64,000 nt of DNA from Ideonella sp. A 288 (GTDB taxonomy: Bacteria; Pseudomonadota; Gammaproteobacteria; Burkholderiales; Burkholderiaceae_C). Positions within the stretch are counted from its first letter, which is position 1. Every line of letters starts with the position of its first letter. The notes under the pieces are model-generated. The model was not told the DNA's origin. It searched no databases and worked only from the letters and a program-made list of their open reading frames with translations. Shown here in pieces: positions 25,285 to 36,229 of the stretch. The DNA is taken from contig NZ_MWLO01000145.1 of assembly GCF_002198735.1 (NCBI RefSeq), positions 130,820 through 194,819 of the forward strand. Direction: 5' to 3'. The translations under genes and the position numbers were made by a program.

Positions 25285-27843
25285 ATGGCTGACGCTCTTT
25301 CGCCACCCGCTCGCATCACGCCGACCGCTGGCGTGCGGATCGTCGGGCTGGGGGCGTCGGCCGGCGGGCTCGAGCCCCTCGAACAGTTTCTGTCCAACGT
25401 GCCGGCCGGCAGTGGCCTGGCGTACCTGGTGGTCCAGCACATGGACCCGACCCACAAGACGCTGCTCGTCGAACTGCTGCAACGCGCCACCTCGATGCCG
25501 GTGCACGAGGCCGTCGATGCCGCGCCCATCGAACCCAACTCGGTGTACGTGATCCCTCCCGATGCCGAACTCACGGTCCTGGCCGGTGCGCTGCACCTGG
25601 CCAAGCCCGCCGAGCCTCGGGGGCAGCGATTGCCGATCGACGTGCTGTTCGGATCCTTGGCGCGTGAACTCGGCGACCGGGCAATCGCCGTGGTGATGTC
25701 CGGCATGGGATCGGACGGAACCCAGGGCCTGCAGGCGATCAAGACGCAGGGGGGGCTGACCCTGGCGCAGCAGCCCGATTCGGCACAGTTCGATTCCATG
25801 CCCCGCAGCGCCATCGACGCGGGCTGCGTCGACATCATCGCGCGGCCCGCCGACATGCCGCTGCGCATCTCGGGCATCGCGGGTCCCCAGCCCCCCGCCG
25901 AGTTGTCCTCTGCCGAATTTCCTGAACACGTCGCAGACGAGCTGGAAGCCATCCTGTTGCTGCTGCACGAGCACACGCGACACGACCTGGGGCTGTACAA
26001 GTCGAACACCCTGGTCCGCCGCATTGCCCGGCGCATGGCCGTGCATGGCCTGGGTTCGATGGCCGCCTACACCGACTTCCTGCGCGCCAACGCGCAGGAG
26101 CTGGACCTGCTGTTCAAGGAGATGCTGATCGGCGTCACCTCGTTCTTCCGCGACCCGGAGGTCTGGCGGGATCTGCAGGACAAGGTCCTGCCCGTCCTGA
26201 TCCAACGGCATGCCCACGACACCGGCCCGATGCGCGCCTGGGTGGTCGGCTGTTCGACCGGCGAGGAGGCCTATTCGCTGGCCATGGCGTTCATCGAGGT
26301 CCTCGAATCCTTGCCGGCCACGGGCCACCGCGAGCTGCAGATCTTTGCCACCGACCTCAACGCCGATGCGATCGCCGCGGCGCGCAGCGGTCGTTTCGCG
26401 GCGACGATCGCCCGTGACTTGACGCCAAAGCGGCTGGCGCGGTTCTTCTCCGAGCGGCCGGACGGATACCAGATCGACAAGCGTGTCCGGGACATGGTGC
26501 TGTTCGCACAGCACGACGTGATCATGGATCCGCCGTTCACCCGGCTCGACATCGTGTCGTGCCGCAACCTGATGATCTACTTTGGCGCGGCGCTGCAAAA
26601 ACGCCTGGTGCCGCTCTTCCACTACAGCCTGCGGTCCGGCGGGGCGCTGTTCTTGGGTGGCTCGGAAACCGTCGGCCGCGCGCAGTCGCTGTTCCAGCCC
26701 CTGGACCAGAAGTCCAGGCTCTACTGGCGACGCGACAATGGGGCTGCCAATGGCGTGGTGGTGTTCCCGACCCATCGGCGCCCGGCGACACGTTCTGCCT
26801 CGCAGGAGACTCCTCTGGCGCACCTCAACACCCCTCCGGCGAACCTGCAGGCGCTCGCCGACCAATTGCTGCTGCAGTCGCATTCGCCGGCGGCGGTGCT
26901 GGTGAACGACGGCGGAGACATCGTCTACATCAGCGGGCGCACGGGCCGCTACCTGGAGCCTGCGGCCGGCAAGGCGAACTGGAACATCCACGTGATGGCG
27001 CGACCGGCCATCCGGGCCCAGCTCGCCGTCGCGTTGCGGACGGCGCTGCAAGACAAGAAGTCGATGGAACTGCACGCCCTGCGGCTCGACGACGACGCCA
27101 CCGCCGCGGTCGACATCACCGTGCAGCCGATCGTTCAGCCCAAGGCGCTGGCCGGCATGGCGATGATCGTGTTCCGGGACGTGCCGGCCCAGCCCAACCA
27201 TCGCGGGCGTCGAGCCAAGGCCTCGGGCAGCGTCGACCCCGATGTCACCGAAGAGCTGCTGCGCTCGCGCGAGGAGATCAACGCACTGCGCCAGGAAATG
27301 CGCGCCTCGCAGGAAGAGCTGCAGGCCGCGAACGAGGAACTCCAGTCGACCAACGAGGAACTGCAGTCCGCCAACGAGGAGTTGATGACGTCGAAGGAAG
27401 AAGCGCAGTCGATGAACGAGGAACTGCAGACCATCAACGGCGAGCTCCAGTCCAAGCTGGATGACCTGGCGCTGGCGCAAAGCGACATGCAGAACCTGCT
27501 CAACAGCACGGACATCGCCACGCTCTTCCTCGACAACCAGCTCAATGTGCGGCGCTACACCGAACAGATCGCCCGGGTCATCCACCTGCGCGAGGGCGAC
27601 ATCGGCCGCCCCTTGAGCGAGCTGGCCAGCACCCTGGTCTACCCGGAACTTCACGCCGACGTGAAGGAGACGCTGCGCACGCTGGCGTTCAGCGAGAAGC
27701 AGATCGCCACCAGCGACGGACACTGGTTCACCGTGCGCATCATGCCGTACCGCACGCTGGCCAATGTCATCCAGGGGGTGGTGATCACCTTCGTGGACAT
27801 CACCGTCGCAAAAGAACTCGAGTCCCGGCTGCGCAAGGCGTAG
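25285..27843 (+). CDS. CheB-CheR fusion protein with coiled coil and PAS domain
   Basis: The 852-aa protein joins a CheB-type methylesterase domain (about 15-195; catalytic S25 in GASAGG, H52 in QHMDP, D144 in MGSDG) to a CheR-type methyltransferase (about 215-475; GCSTGEEAYSLAM and a FxNxLIYF-like CRNLMIYF). A long coiled coil (about 650-735, repeated EELQxxNEEL units) and a C-terminal PAS domain (about 735-850) follow. There is no receiver domain and no histidine kinase domain, though many relatives end in one. Such fusions are thought to couple protein methylation to signalling. A PAS protein follows 37 bases later. Confidence 0.92.
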   Translation: MADALSPPARITPTAGVRIVGLGASAGGLEPLEQFLSNVPAGSGLAYLVVQHMDPTHKTLLVELLQRATSMPVHEAVDAAPIEPNSVYVIPPDAELTVLAGALHLAKPAEPRGQRLPIDVLFGSLARELGDRAIAVVMSGMGSDGTQGLQAIKTQGGLTLAQQPDSAQFDSMPRSAIDAGCVDIIARPADMPLRISGIAGPQPPAELSSAEFPEHVADELEAILLLLHEHTRHDLGLYKSNTLVRRIARRMAVHGLGSMAAYTDFLRANAQELDLLFKEMLIGVTSFFRDPEVWRDLQDKVLPVLIQRHAHDTGPMRAWVVGCSTGEEAYSLAMAFIEVLESLPATGHRELQIFATDLNADAIAAARSGRFAATIARDLTPKRLARFFSERPDGYQIDKRVRDMVLFAQHDVIMDPPFTRLDIVSCRNLMIYFGAALQKRLVPLFHYSLRSGGALFLGGSETVGRAQSLFQPLDQKSRLYWRRDNGAANGVVVFPTHRRPATRSASQETPLAHLNTPPANLQALADQLLLQSHSPAAVLVNDGGDIVYISGRTGRYLEPAAGKANWNIHVMARPAIRAQLAVALRTALQDKKSMELHALRLDDDATAAVDITVQPIVQPKALAGMAMIVFRDVPAQPNHRGRRAKASGSVDPDVTEELLRSREEINALRQEMRASQEELQAANEELQSTNEELQSANEELMTSKEEAQSMNEELQTINGELQSKLDDLALAQSDMQNLLNSTDIATLFLDNQLNVRRYTEQIARVIHLREGDIGRPLSELASTLVYPELHADVKETLRTLAFSEKQIATSDGHWFTVRIMPYRTLANVIQGVVITFVDITVAKELESRLRKA

Positions 27844-27880
27844 AGTGCAACGCACCCTGCCCGTCATCCCAAAGGCTCCC

Positions 27881-28510
27881 ATGTCCGACCCGTCCGCCCA
27901 AGCCATCGAACCGGAACGCCTCACAGACCTTCGCAGCCGGGCCGCGTCTCGATTGACGGGGGCTGCCGCCACCAAGGGCTCCAGCGCCAGGGCCATCGAT
28001 GCGCTGACCGTGCTCCATTCGTTGGCCTCCTCGCCGGAAACCGCATCGGACGCCCTGACGCTGTTGCACGAACTGCAGGTGCATCAGGTCGAGCTCGACC
28101 TGCAGGCGCAGGAACTGCATGAATCCCGCGCCGAACTGGAATCCGCCCTGCGCCGACAGCTCGAGGTCTACGACCACCTGCCGGTCGGCTGCTTCACGAT
28201 CGATGCCCGGTTCGTCCTGCACGAGCTGAACCAGACCGGGTCCGACATGCTGGGCATCGGACGCGACGAGGCCTATGGGCTGCCGCTCGACGCCTTCTTC
28301 GGCGTCGACAGTGCGCGTCGGTTCAAGTCGGCGATCGCAGACCTCGACGCCAGCGCTCATCGACAGTCTTGCCGGCTCGAACTGTGCCCGAAGGACGGGC
28401 CTGCGCGGCGGGTGCATGCCAGCATCGGCGCCGATACCGCTGCGGGCCGGTACCTGGTCGGCTTGACGGATGCCGGGGACGCCCAGGACGGCGTGGCCGA
28501 GGGCTCCTGA
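27881..28510 (+). CDS. PAS-domain protein, companion of the CheB-CheR fusion
   Basis: The 209-aa protein has a coiled-coil-like segment (about 60-100, LHELQVHQVELDLQAQEL) and a PAS domain (about 100-200, YDHLPVGCFTIDARFVLHELN). No output domain is present. LHELQVHQxELExQxxEL followed by PAS is a common N-terminal module of sensor kinases often encoded next to CheB-CheR fusions. The start at the ATG with AAAGG upstream is preferred over one only two bases beyond the preceding stop. It probably acts with the fusion protein. Confidence 0.82.
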   Translation: MSDPSAQAIEPERLTDLRSRAASRLTGAAATKGSSARAIDALTVLHSLASSPETASDALTLLHELQVHQVELDLQAQELHESRAELESALRRQLEVYDHLPVGCFTIDARFVLHELNQTGSDMLGIGRDEAYGLPLDAFFGVDSARRFKSAIADLDASAHRQSCRLELCPKDGPARRVHASIGADTAAGRYLVGLTDAGDAQDGVAEGS

Positions 28511-28559
28511 GCCGGCGTGGCCGCCACGGCTGGCCCCTGGCCTGCGCCGCACCACGGGC

Positions 28560-29279
28560 CTATGTTGACGTGCGTTCCGGAAGCAGGCGGTCGTATTCGG
28601 CCTTGACGACTGCATAGCACTCGCAGGTGCGACGCTCCAGGCCTGGTCGGTCCAGCACCTTGACATGGCCGCGGGTGTAGCTGATGAGGCCGGCGCGCTG
28701 AAGCTTCAGTGCCGCCTCTGTCACACCCTCGCGCCGCACGCCCAGCATGTTGGCGATCAGTTCCTGCGTCATGGTCAGTTCTGTGCCTGCCAAGCGATCC
28801 AGGCTCAACAGCAGCCATCGGCACAGCTGCTGGTCGACCGAATGGTGGCGGTTGCACACGGCCGTCTGGGCCATCTGCGTGATGAGCGCCTGCGTGTAGC
28901 GCAGCAACAGGTGCATCACCGGGGCCGATCGACTGAACTCGGCCTTGATGGCCTGCGCCGACAAACGGAAGCCGAGTCCGCCGCTCTGGACGACGGCCCG
29001 GTTGGGCGTCGTCTCGCCGCCCATGAACAAGGCGATGCCGACGACCCCTTCGTTGCCCACCACGGCGATCTCGGCGGACTGTCCACTCTCTGTCACGTAG
29101 AGCAGCGACACGATGGCGGTGGACGGGAAGTACACATGGCTCTGCACACTGCCCGATTCGTACAACACCTGGCCCAGCTGCAGGTTGACGGGTTCGAGGT
29201 GGTGCCGCCACCGGGCCATCTCTTCGACGGGCAGTGCCGCGAGCAGATGGTTCGAGGTGGGGTCGTGGGTGCCGGGCAC
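28560..29279 (-). CDS. Crp/Fnr-family transcription regulator
   Basis: The 239-aa protein has an N-terminal cyclic-nucleotide-binding-type beta barrel (about 20-120) and a C-terminal winged helix with LTMTQELIANMLGVRREG as the helix-turn-helix. No FNR-type cysteine cluster is visible. A GTG start preceded by GGGGAG five bases upstream gives the family N-terminus (PGTHDPTSNHLLAAL); a TTG further up lacks support. Binding sites cannot be predicted directly, but a recurring palindrome in this region has the TGT-N10-ACA spacing used by this family, so it is the nearest candidate regulator. Confidence 0.9.
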   Translation of the reverse strand: MPGTHDPTSNHLLAALPVEEMARWRHHLEPVNLQLGQVLYESGSVQSHVYFPSTAIVSLLYVTESGQSAEIAVVGNEGVVGIALFMGGETTPNRAVVQSGGLGFRLSAQAIKAEFSRSAPVMHLLLRYTQALITQMAQTAVCNRHHSVDQQLCRWLLLSLDRLAGTELTMTQELIANMLGVRREGVTEAALKLQRAGLISYTRGHVKVLDRPGLERRTCECYAVVKAEYDRLLPERTST

Positions 29280-29550
29280 TGCATCTCCCCAAGGGGTGGT
29301 CCATCTTGTAGCCGCACGGGCGACGCCAAAATTGATGGCACTCAACGCGGGCCGGCCCTGGCTACCACTGGGTCGTTTCGTACTGCAACAGCGCCACCAT
29401 CATGGCACACGCGTGGCCCGGCTGGCGCAAGGCTTGGCGAGCGCCACAGGGCCCGCCGTCACGATCGCCGCTCGGGCGCGACGCGGACTGGGCGTCGGGT
29501 CGGGCCCGTGTGCCGGGAATCCGTTGGGACCATCGACCCCGGGTTCACGG

Positions 29551-30168
29551 TCAGCGCGACAACCCGCCCCCTGTGGAGGAGGCGCAAGCCGCCGGTGGCA
29601 GGCCATTGCTGCTGTCCTGGCCCACACCGAACTCTGCCTGCAAGGAGCGGTAGGCGGGACACCACTGGGCCAGGCAGTCCTCCAGTTCCTGAAGCTCGCA
29701 CGGCTTGTTCAGACTGCCATTCAGGCCGTGCGCCGCCAGCAGGTTGGCACCCGGAGGCGCACTGGAGTAGGCGAGAACCGGGACCGCAGCCCGTGAACTG
29801 TGGGCCTCGAAGCGCCGGATCGCCGAGGTGGCGCCCAAGCCGTCGAGGATCGGCATCTGCAGGTCCATCAGGATGAGGTCGAAGCGCAGCCCGCAGGCCA
29901 GCGCCACGGCTTCGGCGCCGTCAGCCGCCACGACCGGCACCAGCCCCCGCGATTCGATCAGCGCCGACATCAGCGTGAGGTTCATCGGGTTGTCATCGAC
30001 CACCAGCACGCGAACCGACCCGCCCAGCTGTGCGCTCGCTCCTGCGATGTCCCACGCAGGGGCCGCGTCCGGCTCCGCCGCCGCGCGCGGCACAGCCGCC
30101 GTGCCGCCGCCGTCGACCCCTGGCAGGCCGCTCGGGGCGAGTGACCCAACCGCAAGGTTGCCGCTCAT
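29551..30168 (-). CDS. Single-domain response regulator (receiver)
   Basis: The 205-aa product has a disordered Ala/Pro-rich N-terminus of about 60 residues, then a receiver domain: VRVLVVDDNPMN (acidic pocket), DLILMDLQMP (phosphorylated Asp), AYSS near the switch Thr/Ser position and LNKP (conserved Lys). A C-terminal tail of about 40 residues has no domain. It resembles the detached receiver domains of hybrid sensor kinases. The start follows AGAGG. A copy of the region's recurrent operator lies 56 bases upstream. Confidence 0.82.
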   Translation of the reverse strand: MSGNLAVGSLAPSGLPGVDGGGTAAVPRAAAEPDAAPAWDIAGASAQLGGSVRVLVVDDNPMNLTLMSALIESRGLVPVVAADGAEAVALACGLRFDLILMDLQMPILDGLGATSAIRRFEAHSSRAAVPVLAYSSAPPGANLLAAHGLNGSLNKPCELQELEDCLAQWCPAYRSLQAEFGVGQDSSNGLPPAACASSTGGGLSR

Positions 30169-30223
30169 GGAAGAACCTCTCGCAGAGAAACGCCGCGGCA
30201 GCATCGCATTGCCGCCGACCGGC

Positions 30224-30241
30224 ATCTGTGCGTTACCGCAC
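30224..30241 (+). promoter_or_regulatory. Operator-like site upstream of the receiver gene
   Basis: ATCTGTGC-GTTACC-GCAC matches the regional consensus GTCTGTNC-N6-GCAC except at the first base. It is 56 bases upstream of the receiver-gene ATG. See the shared-operator finding. Confidence 0.45.
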
Positions 30242-30346
30242 TCAGCCAGCGTGCGCCGATGCACGCGTTCCCCTCGGAGGAAGGGCCTTGCCTCGGCAGC
30301 CCACCATGGCGGCCGGCAACCCCCGTGGCCAGAGGACATGTGGCCC

Positions 30347-30364
30347 GTGCATTAGCGTACAGAC
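30347..30364 (-). promoter_or_regulatory. Operator-like site between receiver gene and csbD
   Basis: On the minus strand the site reads GTCTGTAC-GCTAAT-GCAC, an exact match to the regional consensus. It lies 275 bases upstream of csbD and 179 bases upstream of the receiver gene. Confidence 0.5.
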
Positions 30365-30638
30365 GACCGGCACCTGGCCCCCTAGTGTCTCGATGGTGCT
30401 TGCGGGGCTCAGCCGCCCCAGCCAGCACACCGGGACCCGAAGCCACCCGTGCCGTGTCGGACGGATGTGCAGAGGTTCCACCGCAGGCCTCGGCCCCAAG
30501 GAGCGACACGGACCCATGGAACCCAAAAACCCCATGCGCGACCACTCGGACCGGAGCGCCAAGAGCGCTTCAGGGCTGAGTGCCCGCCAGATGGCCATGC
30601 AGTCCTCTCAGCTTCAAACTTCAACTCAAGGTGAAATC

Positions 30639-30821
30639 ATGAACAAGGATCAAGTCAAGGGCACGATCAAGGACGCCGCCGGCAAGGTGCAGGAAGCCGC
30701 CGGCAAGGTGATCGGCAGCAACGAACAGCAGTTCAAGGGCGTCAAGAAGCAGGTGGAGGGCCAGGCGCAGAAGACCGTCGGCGATGTCAAGGAAGTCGTC
30801 AAGGACATCGGCAAGAAGTAG
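30639..30821 (+). CDS. CsbD-family stress protein
   Basis: The 60-aa hydrophilic protein reads MNKDQVKGTIKDAAGKVQEA and ends with VGDVKEVVKDIGKK. The repeated GTIKDAAGKVQEAAGK pattern is diagnostic for CsbD, a small general-stress protein of unknown molecular role. The start follows AAGGTG six bases upstream. GC-rich inverted repeats follow the stop, between it and the convergent catalase gene. Confidence 0.93.
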   Translation: MNKDQVKGTIKDAAGKVQEAAGKVIGSNEQQFKGVKKQVEGQAQKTVGDVKEVVKDIGKK

Positions 30822-30834
30822 GCGCGCGCCGCGA

Positions 30835-30900
30835 CCGGGGCCCGGCCCCGGGTTGCGCTGGGACGGTCACCCCGTTCGGACCGGGTCGGCAACCCAGCGC
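30835..30900. terminator. GC-rich hairpins between convergent csbD and catalase genes
   Basis: CCGGGGC-CCG-GCCCCGG (30835-30851) is a seven-pair stem 14 bases after the csbD stop. GCGCTGGG (30855-30862) pairs with CCCAGCGC (30893-30900). A further CCTGGC-ATC-GCCAGG lies at 30930-30944. None has a T tract. As the genes converge here, bidirectional termination is the likely role. Confidence 0.4.
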
Positions 30901-31074
30901 CAGTACCGCGCCAGCCGACAGTAGGCAGACCTGGCATCGCCAGGGCGCCGGAGCCAACGGTGGACGCACCCCCAAGTACGCGCTGTCGGCGTGTTGGGGT
31001 TGCTGGTCTGGAACGCGGCCGCACCATCGCCCGCCGGTCTGCCAGAGTGCCAGTTCGATGCCGCAAACGGCCGC

Positions 31075-33396
<2,322 letters not shown>

Positions 33397-33456
33397 GCGG
33401 GACCTCGTGAAGCGGGAGCAGCAGGGCTCGCCGGGGCATGCGATGGCTGAAGCGGA

Positions 33457-33885
33457 TCAACTGCCCGACGAGGGCGGCTTGCCGCCAGCCCCGGGAACGA
33501 GCCGGGAGCGGCGATCGGCGTCCAGGCCGGGCGTGGCGCGCATGTCGGTGTCGACCAGGCCGGCATCGAGGTCGCGCTTGGCCTGGACCATGACGGGGTC
33601 GGGCACCGCCGCGGTGGCCGGGGTCGACTCGTCGCGCTCATGCGGCAGTGCCAGGCCGGGGACCGACCTGGGCGCCTTCGCTCCGCGCGGCCCGGCGGAA
33701 CGCCGCGCGCGCGCACTGCGGGCCGGGTGCGCCCCGGGGTGTTGGTCGCCGTCGCGCTCGGGGTTGCCGGGATCAGGGATGGGGGTCGGCCCCTCGTCGG
33801 GTTCGACGGGCGGTGCACCCGGCTCGAACTCGTCGGGCACGTCGTTGTTCGGGTAACGGGGCTTGTGGGCCAGGGTGCGAGGCAT
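33457..33885 (-). CDS. Small Pro/Asp-rich hypothetical protein
   Basis: The 142-aa hydrophilic protein starts with MPRTLAHKPRYPNNDVPDEF and continues EPGAPPVEPDEGP, an acidic proline-rich segment I associate with short stress-linked proteins of Burkholderiales. The middle is Arg/Ala-rich and probably disordered; the end has a second conserved-looking block, VQAKRDLDAGLVDTDMR. No signal peptide or domain is seen. An AGGAG site precedes the start. It is 60 bases upstream of the catalase gene. Confidence 0.6.
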   Translation of the reverse strand: MPRTLAHKPRYPNNDVPDEFEPGAPPVEPDEGPTPIPDPGNPERDGDQHPGAHPARSARARRSAGPRGAKAPRSVPGLALPHERDESTPATAAVPDPVMVQAKRDLDAGLVDTDMRATPGLDADRRSRLVPGAGGKPPSSGS

Positions 33886-33921
33886 GGTGGGGCTCCTGAA
33901 GCAGAGGGTCCGCCCGCGGGG

Positions 33922-34251
33922 CTACGGCGCGCTGGCGCGCCTGCCCGGGCCGACCGGTGCCGAGTGATCGTTGTTCTGCCCCGGCATCGGCATCGCCGTG
34001 GACTCCTGCGTCGAACTCATCGCGCCGTTCGACCGCCCCGTTGCGGCATCCGCCTTGGGGGCGGTGGCGGACGGGAACACCGCTCCGGCAGCCGGCACCG
34101 ACGGGTCATCGGCAGAGCCTGCCGTGGAGCCACGGTTCGACGCCGAGGTCTCGTTGACGATCGGCGTCGGGGGTTGGGTCGGTGTCTTGTCACAGGCCCC
34201 CAGCCCCAACAGGCACGTGACGAGGGCGATGGCGGCAAACGGCGTGGGCAT
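33922..34251 (-). CDS. Small lipoprotein of unknown function
   Basis: The 109-aa product has a lipoprotein signal (MPTPFAAIALVTCLLGLGAC) with lipobox LGAC, cleavage before Cys20. An Asp at position +2 would favour the inner membrane under the E. coli rule. The mature part is rich in Ser, Thr, Pro and Ala and appears disordered. A GGAGG-like run precedes the ATG. It sits in a run of stress genes. Confidence 0.65.
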   Translation of the reverse strand: MPTPFAAIALVTCLLGLGACDKTPTQPPTPIVNETSASNRGSTAGSADDPSVPAAGAVFPSATAPKADAATGRSNGAMSSTQESTAMPMPGQNNDHSAPVGPGRRASAP

Positions 34252-34320
34252 GGAGGTCCCCTGGTGGTGGATGGGCTCGGCGGTGCATCCGCGTGCCGCT
34301 CGAGGCCGGGTTGCGCCCGT

Positions 34321-34590
34321 TCAGCGCACGCTGCCGCGGCGGAACACGTTGACGATCGCCAGCAGGACGGCTGCGCCGATGAACGAGACGAGCATGGCCG
34401 GCAAACTGAAGTTGTTCTGGTTGATGGTGCCGACGCCGACCAGCGGCGAGAGGAACCAACCGCCGAGCATGGCGCCGACGATGCCGACAACCACGTTGAG
34501 GAACAGGCCTTGTTGGCCGTTGGTCTTCATCAGCACGCTGGCAAGCCAACCGATGAGACCGCCGACGATCAACCAGATGATGAGATTCAT
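34321..34590 (-). CDS. GlsB/YeaQ/YmgE-family membrane protein
   Basis: The 89-aa protein has three hydrophobic segments and the family pattern IIWLIVGGLIGWLASVLMK, then FLNVVVGIVGAMLGGWFL. These stress-associated proteins resemble transglycosylase-associated proteins and are of unknown activity. The start follows AGGAAAGC. An exact copy of the recurrent operator lies 85 bases upstream. Confidence 0.9.
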   Translation of the reverse strand: MNLIIWLIVGGLIGWLASVLMKTNGQQGLFLNVVVGIVGAMLGGWFLSPLVGVGTINQNNFSLPAMLVSFIGAAVLLAIVNVFRRGSVR

Positions 34591-34674
34591 GACATGCTTT
34601 CCTGTGGATCTGTGGATGCCACGAGCGGGGTGCGCGTGGCTCGAACAACGATGTTCACGCCCGCGCCCCGTCGC

Positions 34675-34692
34675 GTCTGTTCGACCGCGCAC
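34675..34692 (+). promoter_or_regulatory. Operator-like site upstream of the GlsB/YeaQ gene
   Basis: GTCTGTTC-GACCGC-GCAC matches the regional consensus exactly. It sits in the 106-base gap between the cardiolipin-synthase stop and the GlsB/YeaQ ATG. A near-identical copy (one base different in 18) lies at 38803-38820. Confidence 0.5.
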
Positions 34693-34696
34693 ATGC

Positions 34697-35980
34697 TCAG
34701 AGCTGGGTGCCGATCAAGGTGGCCAACCACTCGCCGAGCCTCTCGCGTGCGGGCCTGTCCTGCCACTCGGCGTAGCTCACCCGGTGCGACCGCGCCAGGT
34801 CGGATTCGAAGGCCGCGGTCTGGGCGCTGGCGAAGGCCTTGTCGACGATGTTCAACGTGGCTTCGTCATTGAGGCGAAACGAGCGGTTGTCGAAGTTGGT
34901 CGAGCCGACCGAGGTGAGCAGGCCATCGACGATCATGACCTTGCAGTGGTACATCGTCGGCTCGTACTCGGCAATGACGGCACCTGCGCTGAGCAGGGGC
35001 CCCCAGGTGGCCCGCGATGCGCCGCGCACGGCGTCGCTGTCGATGTGCTTGCCGGGCACCACGATGCGCAGCCTGACCCCGCGCCCGAGCGCGTCGACCA
35101 GGGCCCGCAAGGTCAACCCGTCGGGCACGAAGTACGCGGCGGACAGGTCGATCGAACGCGATGCCGCCGTCACGGCCAGCAGGTACATCAGTTGCATGCT
35201 CTCGCTGCCACCGCTGGGCGAACTGCTGAACATCTGCGCCGACGCCGGGCCCGCGGGCACCAGCGTGGGAAAGTAGTCGGGGCCATGCAGCACATCGCCC
35301 GTGACCTTGATCCAGTTGTCGATGAAGACCGACTGCATCTGCGCCACCACGGGGCCATGCACCTCGAAGTGGGTGTCCCGCCAGTGCGCGGGGTCCTGTG
35401 CGCGGCCTGTCCACTGCGGCGCCACGCCGACGCCGCCCGTGAACCCGGTGCGGCCGTCGACGACCAATAGCTTGCGATGGGTGCGGTTGTTCAACCGCCC
35501 CAGGTGCGACCAGTGCGGGGGGTGGAACCGCTTGACCTGGACGCCGGCCCGGGCCATCGCCTCCACCAGGCCGTCGTCCATCTTCGCGCTGCCCACCCAG
35601 TCGAGCAGCACATGCACCTTCACGCCCTGGCGCGCCCGCTCGGCCAGTGCGTCGGCGAACTCGCGCCCGATGTCACCCGCCCAGTAGATGTAGGTCTCGA
35701 AGGTGATCGACACCTTGGCAGCACGGATCGCCGCCAGCATCGGCGGGAAGATCTCGTCGCCGTTCAGCAGCGCGCGGGCCGCGGTTCCTGGCAGGAAGGG
35801 CGGCCCGAGCAGCACGCCGAGCTCGTGCATGAAGCGGGGGTCGTCGAGCGCGTAAAGCCGTTCGACGCGGTGCTCGATCTTCGTCTCGCCACCGACGAAG
35901 TTCGAGACCAGCAGACCGATCACCAGGCACAGACCGGCCGTGACGCCGGCCGCCAGCACCCAAGGGGGCATGTGACGCAT
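34697..35980 (-). CDS. Phospholipase D-family cardiolipin synthase-like protein
   Basis: The 427-aa protein has an N-terminal membrane helix (about 7-29) and two HKD catalytic motifs: H168-x-K170-x4-D175 (THRKLLVVDG) and H345-x-K347-x4-D352 (YHCKVMIVDG). That is the layout of ClsA/ClsB-type enzymes, which join phospholipids into cardiolipin at the inner membrane. It is the last gene of a predicted operon that includes the hemerythrin, DUF883-like, small membrane and IS-split genes, so the insertion may reduce its expression. Confidence 0.85.
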   Translation of the reverse strand: MRHMPPWVLAAGVTAGLCLVIGLLVSNFVGGETKIEHRVERLYALDDPRFMHELGVLLGPPFLPGTAARALLNGDEIFPPMLAAIRAAKVSITFETYIYWAGDIGREFADALAERARQGVKVHVLLDWVGSAKMDDGLVEAMARAGVQVKRFHPPHWSHLGRLNNRTHRKLLVVDGRTGFTGGVGVAPQWTGRAQDPAHWRDTHFEVHGPVVAQMQSVFIDNWIKVTGDVLHGPDYFPTLVPAGPASAQMFSSSPSGGSESMQLMYLLAVTAASRSIDLSAAYFVPDGLTLRALVDALGRGVRLRIVVPGKHIDSDAVRGASRATWGPLLSAGAVIAEYEPTMYHCKVMIVDGLLTSVGSTNFDNRSFRLNDEATLNIVDKAFASAQTAAFESDLARSHRVSYAEWQDRPARERLGEWLATLIGTQL

Positions 35981-36229
35981 CGGCTCGGGCAGCGGCAGGT
36001 GGCGGGGAGCTCAGCGCTTGCGGGCGGGCCTGGCCTTTGCCGCTGGCGGTGGTGCCGCCTCGGCCATCGCCGCCTTCACCTGCCGCCTGGCCTGGGCCGT
36101 GGCCTGGCCGCGCAAGGCCCCCCCGACACGGTGTGCCGCGCTCAGCCACAGACTCATGAAAGGGTTTGACCTTGCCCCCGGAAACCGTCTCCCTTGCTGA
36201 GTGATTCAATCCAAGCAAGGAGAGCGGAA

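Larger units (their letters stand above)
30169..30638. other. 470-base intergenic region with two operator-like sites
   Basis: The stretch lies between the divergent receiver and csbD genes. It contains the two operator-like sites listed separately (30224-30241 and 30347-30364). No convincing gene is seen. An ATG at 30516, in frame with csbD and with AAGGAG twelve bases upstream, would add 41 residues not typical of CsbD. Confidence 0.5.

Noticed and set aside
27280..27480. Internal repeats resembling a tandem array in the CheB-CheR gene
   Set aside because: These are codons of the EELQxxNEEL coiled coil, a normal family feature, not a DNA repeat element or CRISPR. No CRISPR array was seen anywhere in the window.
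30516..30638. A longer CsbD start
   Set aside because: The extra 41 residues do not resemble the family, and the ATG at 30639 has a better-spaced ribosome site. It remains possible as an alternative start.
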